The notes under the pieces are model-generated. The model worked only from the letters and a program-made list of their open reading frames with translations. It was not told the origin of the DNA and made no database searches. Position numbers and translations under genes: made by a program. Shown piece by piece: positions 1-5,730 of a stretch of 5,867 nt of DNA. The DNA is taken from NCBI GenBank assembly GCA_038231615.1, contig JBBRLA010000560.1:1-5867 (forward strand). The letters run 5' to 3'. Numbering within the stretch: the first letter of the stretch is position 1; each line of letters starts with the position of its first letter. The DNA comes from JBBRLA01 sp038231615 (lineage in GTDB: Bacteria; Myxococcota_A; Polyangia; Palsa-1104; JAEUJZ01).

Positions 1-15
1 CTTCGTACACGGCAG

Positions 16-3000
16 ATGCTTCATGCCTATGGAATCGGAAGCGTCCTGAACGAGACGTACCGCCTGGAACGTGAACTCGGGCGGGGCGTCCTCGGTACAG
101 TCTACGGTGGCTCCAACCTGATCCAGGGGGGGGTGTGTGTCATTCGTGTGTTTCCCGTCGCTGCGTCCGAGCTGATCGGCGCGCGGGAGCGCTTCTCGCG
201 GGACCACAAAATCGTGGAGCAGCTCGCCGATCCGCGGCTGCCGGCGATCGAGGAGGTGACCAGCACGCTGGAGGGGGCGCTCTTCGTGGTCACGCAGCTG
301 TGGCATGGCGAGACACTGCGGCAGCGGCTGCGGCGGGGGGTGCTGCCGGTGCGGGCGGCGCTCTCGCTTTTGCAGACGCTGTGTGAGGCGCTGGACGCGG
401 CGCACCAGCGTGCAGTGCCCCACGGGGACATCCGGCCTGAGAACATCGTGCTCGGCCGCGGCGACAAGGTACTGCTGGCGGACCTGGGGCTGCACCACTT
501 CCGCGTCGGCGCGATGCGGGGCATTCCCACGCGGGCACCGGGGGTGGGCTGGTACGTCGCCCCGGAGCAGGTCGAGAGCAAGAACCGGGAGGCGGATCCG
601 CGCGTGGACGTGTTCGCGCTGGGGGCCATCCTCTACGAAGTGGTCAGCGGGCGGCCAGCGTTCCTGTCGGCGCCGTCGACGAGCGTTATGCGAGAGCGCA
701 GCGGGCTGACGCAGCTCGTGCGGCAGGGACCGGCGCCGAACGCGGCGTTAGCACCGGCGCTGGGGCAACTGCTGGATTCGGCCTGTACCGTCCGGCCCGA
801 GGAGCGGCTTCCCGATGCGGGGGCGTTGCTTCAGGTGCTGCGCTCACTGGCCATGCTGATCGAACGGGAGAACGCTGCCGGCCTGGTGGTGGAGCCTGGC
901 GCACCCGAGGAGGAAGCAGGATCGGCGGACTCGGGTCGGAATGCGCGTCGGACCCGGCGACGAGCGCCTCTGTCGGCGGCGAGCGCGGAGGCGGGTGGCG
1001 AGGCGAGCAAGATCATCGGGCAGGAGACCGAGCCATTGGGGGGGGCGACCAAGGCGGCGCAGGGCCCGGGCCAGGACGGCGGGGTTGGGCCGAAAGCGGT
1101 CCTGGCGGAGTCGGCCGCGGTGCTGACACTGTCGGTGGGAGTGGCCACAACTGGGGCGGCGGCGAGTCCGGCGGTGGGAGGGGCGGCGAGTCCGGCGGTC
1201 GAAGGGGCGGCGAGTCCGGCGGAGGAAAGAGCGCCCCCGGCGGTCGGCGCCACTACATCGGCGGTGAGCAGCGGCAAGCCCTTGTCTCCTGTTGCGGCGA
1301 GGCTGGCGGCGCTGGCCCGTGGAGACGCTCCGAAAACCTTGCCTCGGCCTGCCTCAGGCCCACGTGTCGCGTCAGGCGGCAAGCCTGTGTCGGGCAAGCG
1401 CATTCGGATCACCAGCGGCTCGAAGCCAGCCGTGTCGGCGAAGGCGTCAACGGCGGCAGCGAGAATTCCTGCTGCGTCTTCTGGCACGGCTCTGGACAAG
1501 ACGACCATGGTGCCAGCCAGACCAGAGCCGGACCAGGCCGCATCCCTGGGGCAGGAGCATGCTGCCAGCCCGGTGCCAGGCACAGTCCCTGGATCAGCAT
1601 TGGACCAAGCTCCGGCGGTGACGCAGCTGCCCGAGAACATCTCGGCAGTGCAGCCGCACCCTGCATCAGCATTGGACCAAGCTCCGGCGGTGACGCAGGA
1701 ACATGCCGCTGGTCCGGCGCTGGACAAGGCCCTGGACAAGGCCGGGGCGGCATCGACCGTCAGTCCTGTACAGAACAACGTTCGCACTACACTGGCGTTG
1801 GCTGCCGGTCCTGCGATGGGCGAGACACATCTGCTGGTGATTGCGCCCATCCAGCTTCCGTTCCCTGCGACTCCTGTCCGGCCCCCTGGGACTCCTGTCC
1901 CGTCCACTATCACCTCGGACCCGTCCACTATCACCCCGGACCCGTCCACTGCTACCCTGACTCCGTCCGCCAGCACTTCTGCCGCCGCCGCCGCGGAGCG
2001 CTCCGCCGAGGCCGCCCGCGCCATCGCCTCTGCTCGCGCCGCCGCCGCCGCGCGTCTGATGGCCGCTGCGCAGAAGACGACCTCGGGCGCCGGGACCCCT
2101 GCCGGTAGTGGGACCACCCCGGGTGCCACTTCCCCGGCCCGGTCCTCAGGCGCGGTATCCGCTCCCGCGTCCACCAGTCCCAGTGCCAAACGTCGGGCCC
2201 CGGCCAACCTGCAGGAGCAGCCCCCGGCCACTGGCGAGGTGATCGCCAAGGCCCAGGAGCCGCCTACGTTGGAGGCTGCCCAGATCATCATCGACCTACC
2301 AGATGCGCCGCCCGGGGCCCCGCAGCGGTCAACTCAGCCCAGCCGCCATCTGGTCGTGCCGCCGCCGCCGCCCGGATTGGTCACTCCGTCGATCCGCCAC
2401 CTCGTCTCCGCGACGCCGGGTCCCAAGATCAACGGGGCGATCGCCGCCTACGCGGGACCTTCTCCATCCTCCGCGGCGACCGGGTTACCTTCTCTGGCCC
2501 ACGAGCCTGCCAGCACGCTGTCGACGGAAGAGGTGGAATTGGTCCCGCGTCCGCCGCCGCGGAGCCCGTTGCGGGCCATCTGGGCGCCCCTGTTCGGGGT
2601 GCTGATTGTGCTCTCGGCCAGCTATATACTAGCGCGCTTTATCTCCACGCCGCCGCCCTTGTCAAGCGCCCCGGTCGACGACATCCCGCAGCGCCTTTCC
2701 GAGATCGATCGCGCCCTGGCAATAAAGGACTGGCGCACCGCGCTGCTCGGCGCGGACGAGGCAATGCGCGCGCACCCGAACGGGGACTGGGGGATCGCCG
2801 AGCGGCGGGTCCGCGCCCAGATGGAACTGGAGAACCAGCTTCGTTACGACAGCTTCCGCACCGCCGCCGAACGGCACAACAACGAGGCGGCGCTGGCGCT
2901 CTTCGCCGAGATCGTCGAGGGATCGAGCTACCGGGCCAAGGCCAGCGAGCAGGCGCAGACCATTCGCGGCGAGTATCTGGTCGCCAAGCTCGATGAGGCC

Positions 3001-3297
3001 AAGGCCGCGCAGCGGCTGAAACTCTGCGACGAGTTGCGCCGCTTGGCGAAGACCATTCGCACCCTTTCCCCCGACAACGCCGACATCCGCGTCCTGGAAG
3101 AACGCTGCGAGCGGACAGCGGTGTCCTCGGTGGCCGCGCCCAGGTCGTCCTACCCCGGGTCAGCCCCAAGGAGGCCCAGGCGCTCCCCCGAGGAGCCGTC
3201 TCGACCGGCCAGCGAGAGGACCGAGCGGGGGGATACTCAGGAGCCCAAGCGATCGTCTCTCAAGGATCTGCGCGATCCTTTCAGCAACATCCGCTGA
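16..3297 (+). CDS. Large membrane-anchored Hanks-type Ser/Thr kinase-like protein, possibly a pseudokinase
   Basis: Seen: residues 15-283 follow the eukaryotic-like kinase fold. There is a Gly-rich loop (G22, G24, G27, V29), a catalytic loop HGDIRPEN (136-143), DLG at 156-158, APE at 182-184, the helix-F Asp (D198) and a subdomain XI Arg (R264). The ATP-lysine position is R44, the helix-C Glu position is D63 and the catalytic-loop Lys is R140. Residues 285-850 are an Ala/Pro/Ser-rich linker with internal repeats. A hydrophobic helix at about 854-876 follows arginines, suggesting an inside N-terminus. Residues 885-1032 look helical and TPR-like, with C1004 and C1031; the tail is basic and Ser/Pro-rich. 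Family knowledge: such receptors phosphorylate Ser/Thr and use the outer domain for sensing or partner binding. Inference: activity may be reduced or absent. Start: the frame is open to the left edge, but ATG 16 lies about 15 residues before the kinase fold, usual for the family. Substrate unknown. Confidence 0.9.
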   Translation: MLHAYGIGSVLNETYRLERELGRGVLGTVYGGSNLIQGGVCVIRVFPVAASELIGARERFSRDHKIVEQLADPRLPAIEEVTSTLEGALFVVTQLWHGETLRQRLRRGVLPVRAALSLLQTLCEALDAAHQRAVPHGDIRPENIVLGRGDKVLLADLGLHHFRVGAMRGIPTRAPGVGWYVAPEQVESKNREADPRVDVFALGAILYEVVSGRPAFLSAPSTSVMRERSGLTQLVRQGPAPNAALAPALGQLLDSACTVRPEERLPDAGALLQVLRSLAMLIERENAAGLVVEPGAPEEEAGSADSGRNARRTRRRAPLSAASAEAGGEASKIIGQETEPLGGATKAAQGPGQDGGVGPKAVLAESAAVLTLSVGVATTGAAASPAVGGAASPAVEGAASPAEERAPPAVGATTSAVSSGKPLSPVAARLAALARGDAPKTLPRPASGPRVASGGKPVSGKRIRITSGSKPAVSAKASTAAARIPAASSGTALDKTTMVPARPEPDQAASLGQEHAASPVPGTVPGSALDQAPAVTQLPENISAVQPHPASALDQAPAVTQEHAAGPALDKALDKAGAASTVSPVQNNVRTTLALAAGPAMGETHLLVIAPIQLPFPATPVRPPGTPVPSTITSDPSTITPDPSTATLTPSASTSAAAAAERSAEAARAIASARAAAAARLMAAAQKTTSGAGTPAGSGTTPGATSPARSSGAVSAPASTSPSAKRRAPANLQEQPPATGEVIAKAQEPPTLEAAQIIIDLPDAPPGAPQRSTQPSRHLVVPPPPPGLVTPSIRHLVSATPGPKINGAIAAYAGPSPSSAATGLPSLAHEPASTLSTEEVELVPRPPPRSPLRAIWAPLFGVLIVLSASYILARFISTPPPLSSAPVDDIPQRLSEIDRALAIKDWRTALLGADEAMRAHPNGDWGIAERRVRAQMELENQLRYDSFRTAAERHNNEAALALFAEIVEGSSYRAKASEQAQTIRGEYLVAKLDEAKAAQRLKLCDELRRLAKTIRTLSPDNADIRVLEERCERTAVSSVAAPRSSYPGSAPRRPRRSPEEPSRPASERTERGDTQEPKRSSLKDLRDPFSNIR
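1159..1230 (+). repeat. Three 24-bp tandem repeats inside the kinase linker
   Basis: Three adjacent units with a 24-bp period, each built on a GCGGCGAGTCCGGCGG core, encode eight-residue repeats AASPAVGG, AASPAVEG and AASPAEER (residues 382-405). The period is a multiple of three, so copy-number change would keep the reading frame. They lie in the disordered linker between the kinase-like domain and the membrane helix. Confidence 0.8.
1587..1698 (+). repeat. 40-bp direct repeat pair (72-bp offset) inside the kinase linker
   Basis: Positions 1587-1626 and 1659-1698 match at 39 of 40 bases; the mismatch is G1592 versus C1664. They encode PGSALDQAPAVTQ and PASALDQAPAVTQ (residues 525-537 and 549-561). 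The 72-bp offset is in frame, equal to 24 residues. Shorter ALDK/ALDQ echoes occur at residues 492-495 and 568-575, so the segment looks expanded by repeated duplication. Confidence 0.85.
1869..1962 (+). repeat. Degenerate 21-bp tandem repeats inside the kinase linker
   Basis: A 21-bp period runs through this stretch. GACTCCTGTCC recurs at 1869 and 1890, and CCGTCCACT recurs at 1900, 1921 and 1942. The seven-residue products include PSTITSD, PSTITPD and PSTATLT (around residues 629-649). The period keeps the frame. The next stretch encodes a very Ala-rich segment (about residues 651-686) that could form a helix. Confidence 0.75.
3262..3280 (+). other. Perfect hairpin at the 3' end of the kinase gene
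   Basis: AAGGATC (3262-3268) and GATCCTT (3274-3280) are exact inverted repeats around a five-base loop, inside the last codons (encoding KDLRDPF). No T-run follows, so it does not meet the usual pattern of an intrinsic terminator. It may stabilise the 3' end of the transcript or simply follow from the coding sequence. Confidence 0.35.
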
Positions 3298-3406
3298 AGC
3301 AGTTACCCTGTGGCGCTCGTCCTTCGCCAATGCCTCCGATGAGCTTCCACTGGGGTCGACCAAGGTTCGCCGTGTCTGAAGACGATTGTGCGCGCTGACA
3401 GCGTGG

Positions 3407-3444
3407 GGTCTGCGAGGAGGTTCGGATCTCCGATACAATTTCAG
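3407..3444 (+). repeat. 38-bp direct repeat, upstream copy
   Basis: This copy matches 3477-3514 at 37 of 38 bases, with a 70-bp offset. It contains AGGAGG (3415-3420), a perfect dyad TCGGA-TC-TCCGA (3422-3433) and TACAAT (3434-3439). The 70-bp offset is not a multiple of three, and the element lies outside the genes, so protein-level selection does not explain the conservation. Confidence 0.9.
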
Positions 3445-3476
3445 CGTTGCCCGGGCCCGGCGAGATGAGCTTCGTT

Positions 3477-3514
3477 GGTCTGCGAGGAGGTTCGAATCTC
3501 CGATACAATTTCAG
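3477..3514 (+). repeat. 38-bp direct repeat, start-proximal copy
   Basis: This second copy ends two bases before the ATG at 3517. The only difference from the upstream copy is A3495 in place of G3425, which breaks the dyad. AGGAGG (3485-3490) is a textbook Shine-Dalgarno string but lies 26 bases before ATG 3517 and 35 before ATG 3526, with no ATG, GTG or TTG at a normal distance. GGAG (3486-3489) can pair with CTCC (3498-3501) around an eight-base loop, and the upstream copy can form the same fold. Confidence 0.9.
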
Positions 3515-3525
3515 GGATGCTCGGA

Positions 3526-5175
3526 ATGCCAGGGCCGCCGCGGGCCGAGGGACGTGTCGCACTGCGCCTTACGCAGGCGCTGCTGATCCTGGTCCTGCTG
3601 CTAGGCGCCGAGCTGCGCCTCTACCACCTCGACTTCGGGCTGCCCGAGGCCTGGCACTATGACGAGGTGCCGGCGTCCCGCACGATCCAGGGCCTGCTGC
3701 GGGGCAACTACCACATGCATACCTATTACCACCCGCCGCTCCTGAAGGAACTGGCCTTCCTAGGCCTTTCGGTCGGGAAGCTCATGGGTCTTCAGGCGCC
3801 GGTGGCGTCGACGGACAGCGCACCGCTTCGTTACGCGCTATCGAATCCAGGCGCGGTGCTACCGCGCGCCACGGTCATCTTGGCGGAGCGCTTGGTCAGC
3901 TTTCTTTTTGGCTCACTGGCGGTTTTGGCGCTGTACCTGCTGGCCCGGGAGTTTGTCGGCCCCTTCTCGGCGCTCGGCGCGGCGGCGCTTCTGGCGGTGC
4001 TGCCGCTTCACGTGATCAGCTCGAAGTACGGCACTCCCGACGCAATGCTCTCCTTCTTTTTCCCCCTGAACCTGTGGGTGCAGGTCCGCTTGGTCGATGC
4101 ACGGCGCTCGGCCGACAGCCCTTTACACCCTTCGCGCAAGCACTACTTTGTCTGCGGCTTGCTGCTTGCGCTGGCCTTCGCCGACAAATACAACGCCGCT
4201 TTTCTCTTCATCTCGTTCCTGGCCGCTCACGGCCTCACGTCGCGCCCGCGCCCGCCAGTGAAGCAGACCCTCTTGCCCTTTGCCGGGGGCGCGTTGCTCG
4301 GGCTTCTCGCATGCTTTCCTGGACTCTTCTTTGAGGCCCGCGACATCTACGACTCCATCTCGTATGAGGGACATCACCTTCTGGTCATCGGGCACTTCGG
4401 CGTCAAGGTCACCGGCAGGTCGTCCTTCTACGCATACCATTTCGCCCATTCGATCCTCCCCGCCACCGGGCCGCTCTTGCTCACGGCCGCCTTGTCGGGT
4501 CTCCTGTGGCTCTTGTGGCGGCGGCGGAAGAAGGACCTGGTGCTGCTTGCCTGCGTCGTTCCCTATTACGTGGCGATGGAGTCGGTGTACCGCATTCCTC
4601 CGTGTCCCGAACGCTACGTGTTGCCGCTTGTCGGGGTGTACCTGCTCTGCGCGGTGGTGGCGCTTACGGACCTCTGTGAGCGAGTGCGAACCGGGCTGCG
4701 CTGCGGCCTCTTTCTTTTGGGTATGCTCGCGCTGCTCGCCTTCCCTGTCTGGAAGACCGCCCACGTGCTCGCGTCGCTCTACCCCGACACCCGCGAGCAG
4801 GCCGCGGCCTTCCTGGCCGGCAATGTGCCCCGGGAGGCGCGGATCTTCTTGCAGCCGATCTACGAGAACTTCCCGGACTTCAACTACTACCCCGACCCCT
4901 ACCGGCTGGGCTACCACGACCTGCATCCCGTCACCGAGGACTGGCTGAAGGCGTGGCAAGCCGGAAAGGCGCTGCGCTCGGGGGATTACGTGGTGGCGAC
5001 CAGCCTGGCCTACCAGCCCTATCTGGACAGCCCCGAGGCAGTCTCCCTCTTCAGTGAATTTTATCGGTTCCTGCTCGCACCACAGGGGCGCTGCCGGCTG
5101 CTCTTCCAGGCCGACTCGCCAGAAGGGCACTACCTGTTCCAGAACCCGACGATCCGCGTGTGCCAGATCCGCTAG
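3526..5175 (+). CDS. GT-C fold membrane glycosyltransferase, PMT/ArnT-like, polyprenyl-phosphate-sugar dependent
   Basis: Seen (numbering from ATG 3526, 549 residues): a first membrane helix at about 11-27 is followed by an outside loop with RLYHLDFGLPEAWHYDE, whose acidic pair D46/E47 sits where GT-C enzymes carry their catalytic acidic motif, then a HPPL motif (69-72). About ten further hydrophobic segments lie between residues 115 and 409, including a LPLHVISSKYGTPD stretch (D172). A soluble tail of about 140 residues follows. Family knowledge: such enzymes move a sugar from a lipid-phosphate carrier to a lipid, glycan or protein on the outer face of the inner membrane. Donor and acceptor cannot be read here. 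Start: ATG 3526 has a weak CAGGG (3512-3516) nine bases upstream; ATG 3517 (552 residues) is nearly as likely, and TTG 3475 is unlikely because it would translate the repeat. It is convergent with bolA. Confidence 0.88.
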   Translation: MPGPPRAEGRVALRLTQALLILVLLLGAELRLYHLDFGLPEAWHYDEVPASRTIQGLLRGNYHMHTYYHPPLLKELAFLGLSVGKLMGLQAPVASTDSAPLRYALSNPGAVLPRATVILAERLVSFLFGSLAVLALYLLAREFVGPFSALGAAALLAVLPLHVISSKYGTPDAMLSFFFPLNLWVQVRLVDARRSADSPLHPSRKHYFVCGLLLALAFADKYNAAFLFISFLAAHGLTSRPRPPVKQTLLPFAGGALLGLLACFPGLFFEARDIYDSISYEGHHLLVIGHFGVKVTGRSSFYAYHFAHSILPATGPLLLTAALSGLLWLLWRRRKKDLVLLACVVPYYVAMESVYRIPPCPERYVLPLVGVYLLCAVVALTDLCERVRTGLRCGLFLLGMLALLAFPVWKTAHVLASLYPDTREQAAAFLAGNVPREARIFLQPIYENFPDFNYYPDPYRLGYHDLHPVTEDWLKAWQAGKALRSGDYVVATSLAYQPYLDSPEAVSLFSEFYRFLLAPQGRCRLLFQADSPEGHYLFQNPTIRVCQIR

Positions 5176-5513
5176 CCGCGGCGGGGGCGCGCCGCGCCGT
5201 TCATCGACCCGCCGAGGCAGGACGGGGAGGTGAAGTCGATCTGCTGCCCCGATGCCTCCCATTGGGCGGGGGTCAGGGTCTTCATCGTCAGGGCGTGGAC
5301 CCCGCCGGCCAGCTCTTGCGAGAGCAAGCCGTTCACCAGGCGCTGCCGTTCGATGAGGGACTTGCCGTCGAAGCGGTCGGAGACCACCACGACCTTGAAG
5401 TGAGACTCCGAACCGGGGGCCACGCTATGCATGTGGCTCTCGTTGACCACCTCCAGGTGGACCGGGGAAAGGGCCTCCTTGAGCTTGGTTTCGATGACGG
5501 GCTGCAATCGCAT
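5172..5513 (-). CDS. bolA: BolA family protein
   Basis: Seen: 113 residues, close to the usual length of about 105. The hallmark segment GSESHFKVVVVSDRF (34-48) and the VHAL segment with H73 (72-75) are intact, and H29 in the NESHMHSV stretch matches the conserved upstream histidine. The RHR found in E. coli BolA reads RQR here (Q57). The SPSC near the end (C99) resembles the SPPC of E. coli BolA. Family knowledge: BolA proteins pair with monothiol glutaredoxins, share an Fe-S cluster through the invariant His, and affect cell shape, envelope and stress responses; DNA binding has been reported. Start: ATG at 5513 fits the family N-terminus and has GGAG nine bases upstream; the ATG at 5558 would add 15 residues with no family match. 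The stop overlaps that of the convergent glycosyltransferase. No glutaredoxin gene is visible in the window. Confidence 0.95.
   Translation of the reverse strand: MRLQPVIETKLKEALSPVHLEVVNESHMHSVAPGSESHFKVVVVSDRFDGKSLIERQRLVNGLLSQELAGGVHALTMKTLTPAQWEASGQQIDFTSPSCLGGSMNGAARPRRG
5177..5196 (+). terminator. GC-rich hairpin at the junction of two convergent genes, candidate transcript end
   Basis: CGCGGCG (5177-5183) and CGCCGCG (5190-5196) are exact inverted repeats around a six-base loop. The element begins two bases after the glycosyltransferase stop and also forms the last codons of bolA on the other strand. No T-run follows on either side, so it is not a classic intrinsic terminator. It could slow polymerase or protect 3' ends from both directions. 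Confidence 0.3.
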
Positions 5514-5522
5514 CTTTCGGGA

Positions 5523-5526
5523 CTCC
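5523..5526 (-). promoter_or_regulatory. Ribosome binding site of bolA
   Basis: GGAG on the minus strand, nine bases before the ATG that begins at 5513. It favours this start over the upstream in-frame ATG at 5558. Confidence 0.6.
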
Positions 5527-5574
5527 AGGAAAAAAGCCGACCGACTCAGTCTACACATGTCTCGCCAAAACTAG

Positions 5575-5724
5575 GTGCCCAAGGCCGAGGGGATCGAGGC
5601 GGACGTGCAGGTGGCGGCCCGCCTGGACCAGGAAAAGCAGGCCCGAAAGGAGAGGAGAACCCCTGCTGGTGGTAAAAATCCGCCGGGTGTACCCTGTGGA
5701 GGCTCATTGGAAGCGATGGGCTAA
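5575..5724 (+). CDS. Doubtful small ORF or decayed coding remnant
   Basis: A GTG-started frame of 49 residues, directly preceded by an in-frame TAG (5572-5574) and ending at TAA 5722-5724. Roughly the first 20 codons end almost always in G or C, as real genes here do, and encode a charged helix-like stretch (KAEGIEADVQVAARLDQEK). After about 5645 this codon preference fades and the product becomes Gly/Pro-rich. No Shine-Dalgarno sequence is visible before GTG. It ends six bases before the ATG of the receiver gene. It may be a small gene, the remnant of a decayed gene or chance; I do not recognise it. Confidence 0.15.
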   Translation: MPKAEGIEADVQVAARLDQEKQARKERRTPAGGKNPPGVPCGGSLEAMG

Positions 5725-5730
5725 CCCAGC

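Larger units (their letters stand above)
3298..3525 (+). promoter_or_regulatory. Intergenic region ahead of the glycosyltransferase, presumed promoter/leader
   Basis: This 228-bp non-coding gap holds the two-copy 38-bp repeat, two small palindromes (CGCTG-A-CAGCG at 3393-3403 and CCGGGCCCGG at 3451-3460) and a TACAAT string in each repeat copy (3434-3439 and 3504-3509) resembling a -10 box. No convincing -35 lies 16-18 bp upstream of either; the best is CTGCGA with three matches to TTGACA. If the second TACAAT were a real -10, transcription would begin close to the ATG at 3517, giving a nearly leaderless mRNA. No intrinsic terminator for the kinase gene is visible here. Calling it regulatory is an inference from position and repeats. 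Confidence 0.4.
5514..5730. promoter_or_regulatory. Divergent intergenic region between bolA and the response regulator gene
   Basis: This 217-bp stretch separates two divergent genes and must carry both upstream regions. It holds the palindrome GACT-C-AGTC (5543-5551), about 30 bp before bolA, and a short inverted repeat GGGT-GT-ACCC (5685-5694), about 36 bp before the receiver gene. I cannot find a convincing -35/-10 pair on either strand. A doubtful small ORF lies inside it. Confidence 0.35.

Noticed and set aside
831..2291. A 486-codon open frame on the minus strand opposite the kinase linker
   Set aside because: It lies fully inside the kinase-like gene, mirrors the low-complexity linker, has an Ala/Gly/Ser-rich product with no recognisable domain, and such antisense open frames are expected in GC-rich coding DNA.
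3484..3502. GGTTCGAATC inside the second repeat looks like a tRNA T-loop
   Set aside because: With the T-loop in the correct register the five-base T stem does not pair, the other copy reads GGTTCGGATC, and no acceptor, D or anticodon arm fits upstream.
3407..3514. The repeated 38-mer as a CRISPR array or an insertion-sequence footprint
   Set aside because: There are only two copies with a 32-bp gap, no cas genes, no transposase and no terminal inverted repeats in the window.
3475..3516. An upstream TTG start for the glycosyltransferase adding 14-17 residues
   Set aside because: The added residues would translate the repeated non-coding element and match no family N-terminus; ATG 3517 or 3526 fits better.
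3447..3662. A 71-residue open frame starting at a TTG after the first repeat copy
   Set aside because: It runs into the glycosyltransferase in a different frame and yields an Arg/Ala/Pro-rich shadow. The TTG matters only as a possible duplicate of the real start region.
4123..5262. A 379-codon minus-strand open frame opposite the glycosyltransferase and the end of bolA
   Set aside because: It overlaps two well-supported genes, and its product is an Arg/Gly/Gln-rich shadow with no domain.
5514..5558. A longer bolA start at the ATG beginning at 5558
   Set aside because: The extra 15 residues are not part of the BolA family, and a GGAG site at proper distance supports the ATG at 5513.
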